From: Tillandsia leiboldiana
Taxonomy: Eukaryota > Streptophyta > Magnoliopsida > Poales > Bromeliaceae
Assembly: GCA_029204045.2 (NCBI GenBank)
Contig: CM055067.1
Location: forward strand, 28,036,838-28,100,837
Direction of reading: 5' to 3'
Length of the DNA: 64,000 bases
Shown here: positions 20,601 through 32,302 of the stretch, piece by piece
Layout of the letters: each line of letters begins with the position of its first letter
Position numbering within the stretch: the first letter of the stretch is position 1
Position numbers and translations under genes: made by a program
Notes under the pieces: generated by a model
Told to the model about the DNA's origin: nothing
Databases searched by the model: none
Seen by the model: only the letters and a program-made list of their open reading frames with translations

Positions 20601-21917
20601 AGGGACCGCGTGTGTGTGCCTATGGACGCAGAGATTCGAGAGCAGATCTTGAGGGAGGCTCACTATACACCTTATACCATCCATCCTGGTGGGACTAAGA
20701 TGTATAGGGATCTTAAGGCACAGTTTTGGTGGAATGGGATGAAAAGAGACATTGGGAGATTTGTAGCGCACTGCCTAACTTGTCAGCAAGTAAAGGCGGA
20801 GCATCGTGTACCTGCTGGCAAGTTGCAGAGTCTCCCAATCCCTGAATGGAAATGGGAACATGTTACGATGGATTTTGTCACTAGTTTGCCGAGAGCACAG
20901 ACGGGAGCGGATGCTATCTGGGTAGTCGTGGACAGGCTTACCAAATCCGCTCACTTTCTGCCGGTTCAGATGACTTGGCCGATGGAGCGACTCGCACAGG
21001 TGTACTTGGCTGAGGTGGTTAGATTACACGGAGTACCTGTTTCCATCGTATCAGATAGAGACCCGAGGTTTGTCTCGCATTTCTGGAGGAGTTTACAGAC
21101 AGCCTTGGGGACGCAGCTCCGATTCAGTACAGCATTCCACCCACAGACCGATGGGCAGTCAGAGCGCACTATTCAGACCCTCGAGGATATGTTGAGAGCA
21201 TGCATTCTGGACTTTGGAGGAGGATGGTACCGACACTTGGGATTAGTTGAGTTTGCGTACAACAACAGCTATCAAGCGAGCATTCAGATGGCTCCGTTTG
21301 AAGCGTTGTATGGACGCAAGTGTCGGTCACCCCTTTATTGGAGTGACGTGGGTGAGAAGAAGACCTTGGGTCCTGATCTACTGTTAGAGGCAGAGGAAAA
21401 GGTCAGATTGATACGACGACACCTCGAGACCGCCCAGAGTCGACAGAGGAGTTATGCTGATACTCGACGGCGAGACTTAGAGTTCCAGGTGGGTGACCAT
21501 GTTTTTCTGAAAGTCTCGCCTTCGAAGGGGATTCGGAGATTTGGTATTCGTGGAAAACTGAGCCCTCGTTATATTGGACCTTTTGAGGTGTTGGAGCGCT
21601 TAGGGCCAGTTGCCTACAGGCTTGCGCTTCCTCCCAGGCTTTCGGGTGTTCACAATGTTTTTCATGTTTCGACACTGAGGAGGTATGTTCATGACCCGTC
21701 TCATATCATCGATTTCACCCCATTGGAGGTTGCTGAGGACCTGAGCTATGTTGAGCGGCCGTTGAGGATCTTGGACCGTGAGGTTAGGGAGTTGCGCAGT
21801 CGGGCCATCCCGTATGTGAAGGTCCTCTGGAGCAGTCATGATGAGCGCGAGGCTACCTGGGAGTTGGAGTCAGCGATGATGGATGCTCACCCCCACTTGT
21901 TTGAGGCCGCTACCTGA
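17628..21917 (+). CDS. Gag-Pol polyprotein of the chromovirus, N-terminally deleted
   Basis: An open frame of 1429 codons whose first 16 come from LTR sequence (the frame opens at a GTG; I see no natural start). Gag C-terminal part: about residues 17-105. A Gln/Ser-rich linker follows. Zinc knuckles: C202-x2-C205-x3-H209-x4-C214 and C221-x2-C224-x4-H229-x4-C234. Aspartic protease: D315-T-G-A. Reverse transcriptase catalytic pair D651-D652 in FIDDILVYS. RNase H Asp at about 798. Integrase has an HHCC zinc region at about 1020-1060 and catalytic D1082, D1143, E1179 (D-D-35-E spacing). The C-terminal 55 residues, ending in [18 protein letters not shown], resemble the chromodomain tail of Tekay/Del elements, which in this family directs integration to particular chromatin. 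Catalytic residues are intact, but missing gag sequence and start codon make it doubtful that functional Gag is produced. Confidence 0.93.
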   Translation: MHGGSVDGPGFWFTPGVSVKKKIEDDLKNLQQGDRPVWDYYQEFTQLLNCVPYVARDGLHQVELFETGLRPELFTMVHAQRLQTLSEAVEHAQWVERGDQVVSRRGGPVAQSSEKKRPASDEGGQASSWRPPRPPPPQFTGRGRSERRGPGGSQRPPQHQQPQRQQQHSQQQRSQSRQQGSQRQSHRQQQQQSRQFRAPGSCIFCGGPHFPGTCDQRWGRCYGCGQAGHIRSSCPFSASVAPSSASVSPSSQQRPPAQRPYASASRAPSSHPADHRPPAQSGRVYAAQVGDSAAADHVVAGITLLFGIRARTLFDTGASHSIISRAFASSHGLELGRLPHVLEVQIPGHILYVEECCWSCPVQLESWILPADLMVLSQLRDFDIVLGMDWLARYFATIDCAARSVTFSEPGQEVFVFRGCQSAFFASMVSTSRARQMMRSGCVAFMASVVKEPTAAPGLADIPIAREFPDVFPPELFSMPPDREVEFLIDVVPGTAPISKAPYRMAPAELRELKAQLQDLMDKGFVRPSVSPWGAPVLFVKKKDGSLRLCVDYRELNKATIKNKYPLPRIDDLFDQLQGTCVFSKIDLQSGYHQLKVKAEDIPKTAFRSRYGHYEFTVMPFGLTNAPAAFMDLMNRIFRPYLDRFVVVFIDDILVYSRSDAEHEEHLRIVLQLLRERKLYAKLSKCEFWLREVVFLGHVISAAGVAVDPAKIEAVRDWPRPTTVSEVRSFMGLAGYYRRFVEGFAKLSTPLTRLTQKGIKFTWSEDCQRSFEELKNRLMSAPVLSLPVMGKGYVVYSDASHSGLGCVLMQEGRVIAYASRQLKDYEKNYPTHDLELAAVIFALKLWRHYLYGEHCEIYTDHKSLKYLFTQKELNLRQRRWLELLKDFDVDILYHPGKANVVADALSRRAVQSLSLMITDQAPLLEQMRRLELEVVSPGVSARLMSLVVQPTLLDRIRERQSEDPHLMRIREQMQTGLIGDFSVDAAGVLRYRDRVCVPMDAEIREQILREAHYTPYTIHPGGTKMYRDLKAQFWWNGMKRDIGRFVAHCLTCQQVKAEHRVPAGKLQSLPIPEWKWEHVTMDFVTSLPRAQTGADAIWVVVDRLTKSAHFLPVQMTWPMERLAQVYLAEVVRLHGVPVSIVSDRDPRFVSHFWRSLQTALGTQLRFSTAFHPQTDGQSERTIQTLEDMLRACILDFGGGWYRHLGLVEFAYNNSYQASIQMAPFEALYGRKCRSPLYWSDVGEKKTLGPDLLLEAEEKVRLIRRHLETAQSRQRSYADTRRRDLEFQVGDHVFLKVSPSKGIRRFGIRGKLSPRYIGPFEVLERLGPVAYRLALPPRLSGVHNVFHVSTLRRYVHDPSHIIDFTPLEVAEDLSYVERPLRILDREVRELRSRAIPYVKVLWSSHDEREATWELESAMMDAHPHLFEAAT

Positions 21918-21955
21918 GGTATGACTTTTGTTTCGAGGACGAAACTTTTTCTTGT

Positions 21956-21964
21956 AGGGGAGGA
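21956..21964 (+). other. Polypurine tract
   Basis: AGGGGAGGA lies immediately before the 3' LTR at 21965, 38 bases after the gag-pol stop. It is the expected plus-strand primer site and confirms the element's direction. Confidence 0.9.
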
Positions 21965-24900
21965 TGTAGTGTACTGGTTTTCCCATGCAATTTTCCGGTG
22001 AATCCACTGTGTTGAACACCTAGTGTTGGTGTCTGGCCCATGGTGCATCGAAGGGATGCCACAGATGGACCTCGTGAGACTTGGATAGATGATTTGGCCT
22101 CCGGCTGTGATTGCCGAATTTTAGAAAAGGTTTTGGGCCAATCTGAGGTTGGATTTGGATTCAGCGCGGAAAAACGCTTGAAAACGACTATTTATTTGTC
22201 GAATTTGGAGTCCGGATGACCAAATGCGGGCTTCCGGAAGTTTTGGGGGATTTTCGGTGCATGGGAGTGACACGTGGACCGGCCCGAGCCACGTGGCGGC
22301 CTCTTATTGGCCGGCTCACGCAGCTGGGTCCACGGAGTGGCGCGGCGGTGCATGGACCGCGGCGGGTGGACGCGTGGCGTGCTCTGGTAGGCGGGCGCAC
22401 GCGGCACGGCTCATTGGATTTGCGGGAGTGCGGTGGACCGGGCGCATGGCACGTGGCGGCTCCGGATTCGTCGGTCCACGTGGGCGCGGTCCACGGGTGC
22501 GCGGGGGAGGGCGCCTCGGTACTGTGCGCGCACGTGCGCGCACAGTGGCGCAGGCGGGGGTGGTCGGCCGCACTCGAGTGCGACACGTGTCGCCTCGAGA
22601 TTGGGCGGCCGTACCTACCCCGTTGACTGCGTGGGAGACGCGTGGCGTGGCGCGGGCGCGGGGACCCGCTGTCCCCTGTTCGGGGCGACGTGGCGGTCCC
22701 AGAATTTTTCGGGCGCGTCGGACGGGTTCCATACAACCCAGTTTCCGGGCGCAGTGCGCCCGGAAACTGCGCCCGAAAACCGGGCCTTAAGCCATTTTGG
22801 GCTGGGCCTATAAATAGCCTCCCCCTTTCTTTCTTTGGGCTTTTTGGACCTCTTTTCACTGGGCCGCCTTCACAGAAGTTCTTCCCCTCTCAGAGCTCGA
22901 TCCTTTGGAGAAGTTTGAAGATTTTTGGAGGCACGCTTCCCGAGGTTCACCATTTTACGGCGCGGCGCGACGCTTGTTCTCCGGCGATTCTCTTCGCCCC
23001 TTTTCAGTGTTTGGACTCCTCCGACCCACCCCGACCTCGGAATTCGCCGATTCTTGCGCCGTTGGACTCACGACAGGTAGGGCTTCAACTCCTGTGTTTT
23101 ATGGTTCCTCGATTTCCGTGCTGATCTTGGAGTTTTCTTAGCCCCCATTTGACCCTTTTTCTTCGCGGACTTTTGGGACAGCACCGCGGTGTTCTTGCCA
23201 TATCTTTTCGCTCGGACGTCGGAACGAGGTGATTCAAGAGGCAATTTTCATCTACGCGTCGCAAGGAGTCTCCTGGATTTTTCTCAGAATTTCCTGAATT
23301 TTACTCGAGGGTGAGAATTTCCTTTCTCTGTGGTTCCTTGTTACAGGAATTTAGTGCAGTTTGGATTTGGGGTGTACCCCTTGTCGGATTTTTATCTCAG
23401 CGTAGGAAACTCCAAATTGGGCGTGCAGGTACTCGATTCGACGGGCTCGTCGCAAGGATCGCGCTAGTATTTTCCTTGGATTTTTCTGGACATTATTCGC
23501 AGGTGAAAATTAGCGAACTCTGGACTGCTGGTTTAGGGGGCAGATTGTGAGAAGTTGGTGACAAATAGCTTATGCTTGTTCTTTGGGGTATTTTGTACAG
23601 ATTGGTGGTGTGTTTGGACTGGTCTTGGACTTCGCCTTTGGAAATTTGGAATAGCGCTTGAGGTGGGTGATGTTGTGAACCTCCTACTTGTGAATGTCAC
23701 TAGGCCTATTAGAATGCTTCGATCATGTGTTATTAAATGTGAATGTGTCTAGCATGCTTGTATGAGATTATGGTTCATTTGTTAATACTTGCCTTGTTAG
23801 CTAGCTAAAAGTTAGTAAGTGATGTTTCTATGTTTAGGTATGCAAATTAATTAGTGGAATGAATGCTATAGCCACATCATAATACAAGTTAAGGGAAGGG
23901 CTGGATATGTGGTTAGAAAGAATGTTGTATAAGGGATATTTGCTAGTAAATTGTGCATCTAAAATGTATTAAGTATCATATATCTTATCGCATGTACCTC
24001 GGGATTACCCAAACACTTAATGTTGCATATGTTTGTATAATTGGAGTAATTATAGCAAATAAAGGACTTTGCATGCTTGAATGGTCATCTAGCTAAGCCA
24101 TCTTTTTCTGCTACACAAACATATTGGAATTGACTTAGGAGAAACCATGCTTGTATTCGTTCTCCTGTCGTCTAGTCTTAGGGGATTGTGTAGTCAGATG
24201 TCCAGAGTTGGGACAGTCGGGGATCGGGATTTGGGTGTTGCGGCGACCGCGGACTGTGGGCGGTTGACCGGATTATTATTATTATTGCTTTTGCATCGGA
24301 TTGGAGGTAGGGGATCGAGTTTCCCTTTAGTGGATGGGTTTTTCCCACTTGGATCTGGGTCGTGACCCCGTCCTGCTGATTATGGTACTGATGATACTAG
24401 TGACTGTGATACTATGCTCGTGTGGGGTCGCTCCCCCCGAGGGCCACTCCGGAGTAGGATTTCGACCGTGTCGGGTGCCGGTCAGGCCGTGTTGGGTGCC
24501 GGCTAGACCGTGTTGGGTTCCGGTCTATTTTGGACAGGGGAGATACTGAGTTGTGAGGTTGACAGCAGAGCAGGCAGTACCAGTGTTTACTGGTGTTTTG
24601 ATTGTGTTGGTCTGTCAGTCCTTACGTTCTGGTGCTTGCCTTTAGCCATTCTCTAGCAGACATCGTAGAGGCATGTTAGTGGTAGCTTTGCATCAGTAGT
24701 GTACTTGTAGCTTACCACCTATGTTTCATTTTCTTCGCCTCTGTTAGTCCTAGTGGGCATGTCTGAGTTTGAGGTCTACCCACTAGGGGAGGCTACTGTT
24801 TTTATAGTAGTTCTCACCCCCACTGTTTTCTCTTTTCTGTTCCCCTTTGTTTTGCAGAGTTCTCTGCGGGAGTTGCGGGACCCTCTTCCCTGGACCGAGG

Positions 24901-25260
24901 TAAGAGGATCGCTGACTAGATAGCCACTGCCCCCGAGTTCGAGTTTTTGATAGTTTTGTTGTATCCCCAGTACACTCAGACGGTTGTATTTTCCTTTTAT
25001 TTTGGGTCTGGCTGCGGCCAGCTGGTTGTATATATTTCGTGAGCTGGGAGAGACACTTGTATATTTTTTGAGAGCTTACTGTACTTTCATTTCCAGTATT
25101 TGTCTGAGTTGTATTAGTTTTAGTTAGCTCTGTTTTATGCTCTTTTATTATTTGTTTTATATCTGAGCAGGTTATCAGCGCTTCGTGTACACGGAAAATT
25201 CCGTGTGCACGGCGGATCTGTGGACGGCCCCGGGTTCTGGTTTACACCCGGGGCGTGACA
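21965..25260 (+). mobile_element. 3' LTR of the chromovirus (full length)
   Basis: 3,296 bp from TGTAGTGTACTGG to CCCGGGGCGTGACA, followed directly by the right target duplication TGGGT. It keeps the seven terminal bases that the 5' LTR lacks. It repeats the CACGTG cluster (for example the 26-base palindrome at 22521-22546), the TATA box and the hairpin trio of the 5' LTR. Confidence 0.95.
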
Positions 25261-26035
25261 TGGGTCCTCCACAGTAGCTTTCCTTTACACTTAAGTCCTT
25301 CTCCAAGAACAGGCACGCAATTCGAGGCGACTTCAATAGGGTTTCATGTGCAATTGTCACCTTTTTCGCCTTGTTTCACGCTTTTCGAGGCGATCCGGTC
25401 GTCGAAACGGAAAATGGACTGCGCCACGGCGTCCGGCTCGACGAGACCTATCAGGTAGCGATTTTTGATTTTCGAGAAACTGTCCGGATAAAATCTCGGT
25501 CCATAAAATACTGTTCCGGAATACAGTTTTCGCGCTTTTCGAGACTCTAGGGTCGTCAAACGGAGATTCCGTCAGCGCCATTGCGTCCCGAACGCCGAAA
25601 CCGTTCGAAACGCCTACCTGAAGTGCTATGATCGGTTTCCAACCAACAAATTAGTCAACGTTGTGTCCGTCGGGGTTCCGAAAACTAGGGTTACTGTTCA
25701 CCTACAGTAACAACTTAATTTACACTGTGCACAGAGCACTGTTACACTGTTCGCGGTTATTTGCTCGCTTCTTCCTCGATTTCTGGAAGATCCGACCATC
25801 GGATCGAAAAGTGCTGAATATGAATCTCGTTCAGTTTGATGAGACAATCGCAACGGTCAATTCGGATTTCCAAGATCACGTCCGGATTGGAAATTAGCCT
25901 TTTTGCCTCGTAAATCGTGCAACTTGCACACTGGCGATTGACCATGTAGGCCAACAGGGGTCTTTTGAATTCAAAACCGGATCAAAATTCACTTTTAGAC
26001 TATTTATTAAAAATAAAATATTTCGAGTTTCTACA
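25261..26035 (-). mobile_element. Outer (U3) part of 5' LTR of gypsy element C
   Basis: Begins with the right TGGGT target duplication, so 25266 continues the LTR broken at 14388. It is almost identical to 8034-8811 and ends at the same TTTCTACA terminus. On the minus strand it runs from the LTR start toward the TATA box at 14323-14336, consistent with a U3 region of about 850 bases. No coding signal is seen. Confidence 0.65.
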
Positions 26036-26825
26036 GCCCGCGCGGTTGCGGGTCCGCATGGGTGCCGTCCGTGACCCTCCTCCGCGCGATGCCCTAGCGG
26101 CACCGCGCGCCTCCGTCGTCCGTTCCGTGCCCTATCAAGAAGACGATGTCGGCGACGGTGACGGATACGACGGAGAAAACAAGAAACCAAGAACTCAAAC
26201 AAAAGAGACGACGGAAAAAATCCCAAATAATTTAAAACAATTATTTTACTAACCAAAGATCGACGGGAAGGTTGTCCGGTCGCGTTCTTGCCTTCGGTTC
26301 GGTGTCCGGGAAGATCGGGCCCCTTCTCTTTCTCCTTTCCCTTTCTTCCGGCTAGGGTTCCGTCTTTTCTTTTCTTTTTCTCTTCTCACCGATTAGGGTT
26401 TTTATTTTCTTCTTTTCTTTTCTTTCCGATAATCGGGATCCCTTATATAGTCGTACTTTATCTTTAATTAATTTCTCTTTAATTCGTACGTAAGAGAATT
26501 ATTAATTTTCCGTCTGGGATAATTAATTAACTAATTAATTATCCCCTACGAGATAACCCACCTTATCTCTAACGGGTGCAAGATATTTTGCACGGATTCC
26601 GATGCACGACTAATCACCGTATCACTTTGAATCCCGTTCCGGGGGATCCCGATATCGGATTTCAGATCCGATCGCACCGTCGGCTTTCTTTTTCCGCGCT
26701 CTATCGCAGAAAAATACTAGCACCTCACAATGGCCAACTTTTAAGAATTGAATAATTTTATTTCACTTAAAGGCTTAAATGACTACATGTAAGTCAAAAA
26801 TACCCCGAAAGGCCGGATCACTACA
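26036..26825 (-). mobile_element. Right part (U3) of an LTR of type B
   Basis: Matches the outer 0.9 kb of the LTR at 39264-41919, starting inside its GC-rich array and ending at the terminus CCGGATCACTACA. A TATA box (CTATATAAGG on the minus strand) lies near 26440-26447, as at 41536. It is probably the continuation of 6565-8033. To the right is unrelated plus-strand gypsy coding sequence, the original target. Confidence 0.7.
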
Positions 26826-27085
26826 GAGCAGGCCATCTTCTTCCCACCCCACCGACTACCGGCCTCCAACACAGAGCGGGCAAGTATATGCCGCCCAGAT
26901 AGAGGACACCTCAGCAGCCGACCAGGTGGTGGCAGGTATTACATTACTTTCTGGCATCAGGACTCATACCTTGTTTGACACTGGAGCATCGCATTCGTTT
27001 ATTAGTCGAGCAATTGCATCCCTTTATGGTATAGAGATAGAGTCCTTGTCACATGCATTAGAGGTTCGGATTCCAGATCACGTTT
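26826..27085 (+). pseudogene. Gypsy protease fragment
   Basis: About 85 codons matching the protease region of the chromovirus at about 18430-18680 (shared features [36 protein letters not shown]). The catalytic DTGA is present. The fragment is cut on the left by an LTR of type B at 26825 and on the right by a copia LTR at 27086, so it is a remnant of an older gypsy element that was hit twice. Confidence 0.85.
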
Positions 27086-28380
27086 TGTTAAGAAATTTGT
27101 TTTGGCGTATTTCGTGAAGTGGTTAAGTCTTGAAGATTGAAGATGAAAATGGTTGGATCATATACCTCAATCTCAAGAAAGAAGAATTCAAAAGGGTAAG
27201 GTACGTTTAACTAAATAAACTTGGTGATCCGAATACTTCTTATAATGTAGAAACACTTGGATGGGTTTTTAATTGCATAAAAATCAAGAAATTGGACTGT
27301 TACATGTTCAGGATCCGGATCAGGATACTTCAGTCCTGACCCCGAACGTAGGTAAGTTCATGCGGAATTTCAGTCCGGAACACCCTTGGTTCAGTCCGGA
27401 CCCCGAACGTGGATTCTGCAGAAATCGCATGAACAGTCCGGACCGTGGTTCTTTCAGTCCGGACCCCGAACACGATTTTTCAGGAATTCTCTAAAAAATA
27501 ACGACAGTCCGGATCAAGCTAAATCCAGTCCGGACCGTCGTACGGGAAAAAGTCGGTTACGGTCAATTTTTTATTCTTATCCTCTTCCAATGGTTTCTAA
27601 CCTATAAGTAAACCTTAATTTCATTTTTTAGGGTAATCCACAATAAGTTTTGTATTCCGTAAATGACCGAGAAAAATTAACGGAGAAAACTTATAAAAAT
27701 CCACATATAGAGAAGAAAGGAAAAACTAGATCTATTCTATGTTTCTTCATCTATATTGATTAATTTGATTCTAGGATTTTAAACTCAGATTTTGAGTAGA
27801 ATCAAATTAATGAATACTTAGATGGTATTTCCGATCTATCTTTGATCTAAGTATTCGGCAGATTTTCACCACCAACAAAACAACGATTTTCCCAAAAATC
27901 GGCGCGTGGATTCGCGTGGCCTTGTGGATTTAAGGTGCTACCGCTCTCGTGGATTCGGAGCGAGGTACGTTCGTGTGATCGAGATGTACTACTTGGTGGA
28001 GACCGTGGATTCGGTTGGACGTCGTGGACTCGACGTTGGACGCCGTGGATTCGGCGTTGGACGCAAATCGTGGATTCGAGGCGCGTTGCGGAGCGAACGG
28101 AGAAGATCAACTACGAGCGTATGGAAAAAGGCTGAGTCGTGTGTGAGTACGTTATATCACCTTTGTACGTGTTTGATTCTAGTGGATTTCACCGTGTGAT
28201 CGGTCCCATGGTTTTTTACTCCTGGTTTGGAGTTTTCCATGTAAAATCTCTGCGTGTTATTTACTTTTCCGCATTGGGTTTTTGTTACGCAAAGATTTTG
28301 GAGTGTTTATTGTTTACACCTATTCACCCCCCTCTAGGTGTTTTTTCCCCTATTTATATCCATGTATAACATAACCCACA
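27086..28380 (+). mobile_element. 5' LTR of plus-strand Sirevirus-like copia element
   Basis: 1,295 bp from TGTTAAGAAATTTG to ATAACCCACA, followed by the primer binding site at 28383. Its layout matches the minus-strand LTRs at 44375 and 54701: paired palindromes (about 27300-27545), TATA-like AT-rich stretches near 27600-27695, then a hairpin array (27903-28079). Here most palindromes have core GTCCGGAC instead of ATCCGGAT. The only left flank is gypsy protease sequence; the matching 3' LTR is not in the window because the element is cut at about 30877. Confidence 0.88.
27903..28079 (+). repeat. Hairpin array with invariant TGGATT loop (plus-strand copy)
   Basis: Units in order: CGCG/CGCG at 27903-27916; CCTTG/TAAGG just after, with a G-T closing pair; GCTC-bulge-CG/CG-GAGC near 27943-27961; GACCG/CGGTT near 28001-28016, with a G-T outer pair; ACGTCG/CGACGT at 28019-28036, loop TGGACT; ACGCCG/CGGCGT at 28040-28057; TCG/CGA at 28068-28079. 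The order mirrors the minus-strand arrays. Where single bases have changed, pairing survives as G-U in RNA in two units. Confidence 0.82.
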
Positions 28381-28382
28381 AG

Positions 28383-28394
28383 TGGTATCAGAGC
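28383..28394 (+). other. Primer binding site of plus-strand copia element
   Basis: TGGTATCAGAGC, two bases after the LTR end at 28380 and 19 bases before the gag ATG at 28414. This is the standard copia arrangement. Confidence 0.92.
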
Positions 28395-28413
28395 GGGAAT
28401 AGGGTTGTAAATA

Positions 28414-30877
28414 ATGGTTGAAGGTGGAAACATCAACAGACTACCGTTCTTCGATGGAACAAACTATGCTTATTGGAAAGTACGCATGAGAGCGTTTTTA
28501 ATTTCCATCGATGAACGGGTGTGGCAATCAATCGAGCTTGGATGGTAAAATCCTACTGAATTTATTGCTGATGTTCGCACCATCAAACCTAGGTCGAAAT
28601 GGACCAAGGAAGAAATTGATGCATCTTCTTACAACGGCAAAGGAATTAACGCCTTATTTAATGCTTTGTCGCAAACTGAATTCTCTCGCGTCTCGGCATG
28701 TGAGACTGCGAAAGAAATCTGGGATGTTCTACAAGTTACACATGAGGGAACAAGCCTTGTGAAGATTCAAAAACTGCAAATGCTTACGAGCAAATTTGAC
28801 TCAATTTTTATGGCAGAAAATGAATCGTTCACAGATTATTATACACGATTGCAAGATATCGTTAATACATGTGCTAACTTGGGAGAGAAAATTCCAGAAT
28901 CTAAAGTTGTAAGAAAGATTTTAAGGACTCTTCCGGAAAGATTTCGTTCCAAGGTTACGGCCATTGAAACAGTTAAACACCCGGACGAAATCCGTGTAGA
29001 AAAATTAGTTGGTACATTTCAAACTTATGAAATGACTTTTCCTTCTAACAATTCTTCTGGACAGCCTTCCTCTTCTAAGTCTTCAGGTTTTGCATTGAAA
29101 TCAACAAAAGAAGATGACGCGGATTCATCCTCCTCAGACGATGATGAGAATCTTTCAATGGAGGATTTCGAGAAGCAACTTGCTCTCTTGACGAGGAAAT
29201 TTCGCCGAAACTTTCGAAGGGGTAATTCAAGTAAAACCTCATCCTTCGTAAAGTCGAAGAAAGGCAAAGGAACTTCAAGCTTTAAGTCAAGAAAGCAAGA
29301 GAGTTATTCAAAGGACAAGAAAAACTCGGAGGGACAAATCCAATGCTTCAAGTGCCGAGGCTACGGTCACATCTCAACGGAGTGTCCCAACAAGAATCCG
29401 TCAAAGAAGAAGGCGATGCAAGCCGTCACTTGGGATGACACCTCAACTTCCAATGAGTCATCTTCCAATGATGAAGAAAACAACGCAACGGCATTCCACG
29501 CGTCCACAACTTCACCTTACGTGTGCTTTATGGCAAGTACATCCGATTCATTGTCCAACTCCTCCCAAGCTGAAAAGTATGCAACGGACGATGAGTCGAG
29601 TAATTCCGAAGGTGAAGACTTTGCTTTTGCCTACCATAAACTACTAAAGGATTCAAAGAAATTGGCAAAGCAAAACAAGGGTTTAAGAAGAAGATTGCAG
29701 GATGTCGAAGAAGAAGCAGAAAGGGCAACTTCTCTCTCAAACACTCTTGAAGTGGAAAGGGACAACTTGATAAAAGTAAATGTTTCCCTTCAAGAGAAAA
29801 ATGAACATTTCGAGAAGGAACACAACAAATTGGTGGATAAAGCTAACTACTTCTTGAAGCTCTACTCCGAGGCTCGACAAGAAAAGATGGAGATGACGAA
29901 GACCATTTTCCAACTTAAGGATGATTTGAAGTGATTTTCTTCGGGAAGGTGCAAGTTGGATAAGATGGTTGGTCTTGGTCAAACGAATCGTTTGGGACTT
30001 GGATACAATCGAACTGGAGACAGTCCTAGTTCGAGTGAAACAGTTTTTGTGCCCCAGTCGGCGTCTCCTTCTCCGACGGAATTCACTGCATACAACGACA
30101 ACAAGCCTACCTCACCTACTTCGGGTTCAACAAGTACAAAGGTATGTTTTCGTTGTGGTTTTGCAGGGCACGTAAGAAGAAATTGCAAGATTGGAGCAAA
30201 ACGATCAAATCAAGCACCTCTTGCAATAACTACCAACAAGTTCATTCCACGGAAATCAAAGAATAATCTTTCAAAAGAAGAGAACATTGGTAGTTCACCC
30301 CTCAAGACGACGTCATCAATGAAAAGCAATCAATCAAACAAGACGCATTCACCAAGGAGAATAACTTCACAATCATTGCCGACGCATTCCAAAAAGGTTT
30401 GGGTGCGCAAAGGTGAAATCTTCCCTTGTCTTGTTGTTCATACTTCATTACATGCTTATGACAACTCGTCTTGGTATCTGGATAGTGGATGTTCCCATCA
30501 CATGACCGGTGACAAAAAATTGTTTTCAAACTTTAGAGAAAACCTCCGGAGGACTTGTAGTTTTCGGAGACGGTCGTTCTTCAAAAATTGTTGGAAAAGG
30601 GACAATCACTATTCCAGAAGGCCCGGTTTTGAACAATGTTTTATTTGTTGAAGGCCTTAAGACTAACCTCATTAGCATTAGTCAATTATGTGATAATGGT
30701 TTTTCAGTTAAGTTTTCTTCTGCAGAATGCATTGTAACTGATAAGGACCATTTATTCTTTTTGAAAGGGGTTAGGTCTGAAAATAATTGCTATGTAGTTC
30801 CTAATAAAATTTCTGAACATTGTAACCTAGTGTCACTTGATAACGAAACACTTTGGCATGAAAGACTAGGTCATATT
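28414..30877 (+). pseudogene. Gag-protease-integrase remnant of Sirevirus-like copia
   Basis: Gag starts at 28414 (MVEGGNINRLPFFDGTNYAY). An in-frame TAA stops it at codon 45 (28546-28548), and a TGA at 29932-29934 stops it again where the sister copy has Arg (CGA). A CCHC knuckle (CFKCRGYGHISTEC) lies near 29344-29385 and a second (CFRCGFAGHVRRNC) near 30144-30185. The protease motif WYLDSGCSHHMTG is near 30472-30510, and a frameshift follows at about 30535. The integrase N-terminus (LWHERLGH) ends at about 30877, where gypsy LTR sequence begins. The rest of integrase, reverse transcriptase and RNase H are missing. Three or more lesions make it non-functional. Confidence 0.9.
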
Positions 30878-31103
30878 TGTGGTGAGCTGGGAGAGATACT
30901 TGTATTTATTTACAGTTGTTCTTTACTTTATTTCCAGCTTCAGTCTGAGATGTAGTAGTTTTAGTTCAGCTATGATTTTATGCTCTTTTAATTTATCTCT
31001 TATATCTGAGCAGGTTACCGGCGCTTCGTGTACGCGGGAAATACCGTGTGCACGGCGGATCTGTAGACGGGCCCGGGTTCTGGTTTACACCCGGGGCGTG
31101 ACA
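30878..31103 (+). mobile_element. Gypsy LTR 3'-end fragment
   Basis: Matches the last ~225 bases of the chromovirus LTR (about 25038-25260), from GTGAGCTGGGAGAGA to CCCGGGGCGTGACA, with moderate divergence. It is cut on the left where it meets the copia integrase. No primer binding site follows, so it is a 3' LTR or solo-LTR fragment. Confidence 0.8.
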
Positions 31104-31566
31104 CGCAGCGCCCGAAACGCCCGGATCGCGCCATGTGTCCAGCGCCCGCGCTCCGCGCACATGCGTGGTGGTTGGCGCCCGCCAATTGGGGCGCGCCACG
31201 TAGCAGCGGGGAGCACGCGCCCCGCCGGGTCTTCCGCGCCCGCCGCCCAACCAATGGCAGGCCGCCACGTGGCCCACCCGCGGAGATTGGGGCGGGACGC
31301 GTGCGGTTTGCCCAATCGCACTGCGCCACATGGCGGTGCCTGCGTTCGCTGGTCCAAGTGCACGCCTCCTGGGCCGTGGACCGGCCTGCCTCCAAAATTG
31401 GCACTGTAGGCCCATTTAGCCCGAAAATAGCCGATTTTGACCGTTTTCGTGCGCTGAGTCCGTTTTTGGCGTCTGTTTGACGCGCAACACACTCAATACA
31501 CCAAAAATAGGTATTTTCTCACCGTCGACCACCCAATCAAGTCACACGAGGCCCCAGGACACTACA
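31104..31566 (-). mobile_element. Inverted U3 fragment of a related gypsy LTR
   Basis: Read on the minus strand it starts TGTAGTGTCCTGGGG at 31566, like the chromovirus LTR start TGTAGTGTACTGG. It contains CCACGTGG-type and CCAAT-type motifs as in that U3. It abuts a plus-strand LTR end at 31103 and a plus-strand LTR interior at 31567, so neighbouring pieces lie in opposite orientations. Confidence 0.55.
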
Positions 31567-32302
31567 CCTGTTACTTATCTTTCGCACCTTGTCGACGCAG
31601 TCCGAGTGGTACCGCCCACGTAAATCTCATCCTAGTGGGGATGTGTGGTAGTAGGTAGTCGCAGATTTGACTGGACCCTATTTGGTAGTCAGTGTGATTG
31701 GGTTGATCCAGTATATTGAGATAGAGTCGATGCATCATTTTCATCTGTGTCACTCCTTGAGCATTGTAGATAGAGGCATGATAGCTGTAGATTTCTTTCA
31801 GCTTATTTTATTATTATTATAGTATTTCTGTTATCTTATGCCTCTAATAGACTTAGTGCGTAGACCGTTGGTCTTGGGGACAATACCCACTGAGAAATAC
31901 TGTTTGATGTAGTTCTCACACCTGCTGTGTTGACTTTTTCCAGAGGCATCTACCCCTGTTCCTACTCCGGTTGCTGCACATGCTGATCGAGGTAAGAGAG
32001 TGGCGAGCTAGTTCCTTACCCGTCTTTGGAGTGTAGCTGTACCCATTTTTGGAGCTTTGTAGTACAGTCTGCTGGATTATTGTATACAGTTACTTTGGAG
32101 AGACTTATGTATTGTGAGGATCTGACCTGTACTATTTGGAGTTGTATTTTTATATTCAATAGTTTACTTTCCTCGCTCTGATATTTGTATAGCCGTAGTA
32201 TTATCTTTTGCAGGTTAGACGTTTCGTCTATGCGGGGCTTCCCGTATGGGCGGCAGATCTGTTGGCGAGCCCGGGTCGCAGTTTCGACCCCGGGGCGTGA
32301 CA
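31567..32302 (+). mobile_element. 3' half of a gypsy LTR related to the chromovirus
   Basis: Shares ordered blocks with 17060-17676, including a run before GCATGATAG/GCATGTTAG, TAGTTCTCAC-CC-CTG and CGAGGTAAGAG. It ends in CGAGCCCGGGTCGCAG...CCCCGGGGCGTGACA. The end also matches the inner edge of LTR 1 at 55-100. No primer binding site follows. Confidence 0.65.

Larger units (their letters stand above)
14389..25260 (+). mobile_element. Young Ty3/gypsy chromovirus (Tekay/Del-like), complete outer ends
   Basis: 10,872 bp with TG...CA termini and target duplication TGGGT. Order: 5' LTR (14389-17676), gag-pol (to 21917), polypurine tract (21956-21964), 3' LTR (21965-25260). By eye the two LTRs differ by about two substitutions (near 15132 and 15391) and a one-base indel (near 17232), so insertion is recent. 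The last 7 bases of the 5' LTR, the primer binding site, the leader and the N-terminal part of gag are absent; LTR sequence joins gag directly at 17676/17677. The element therefore could not prime its own reverse transcription in this form. Clade assignment rests on the reverse transcriptase motif wording and the C-terminal chromodomain-like segment. Confidence 0.93.
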
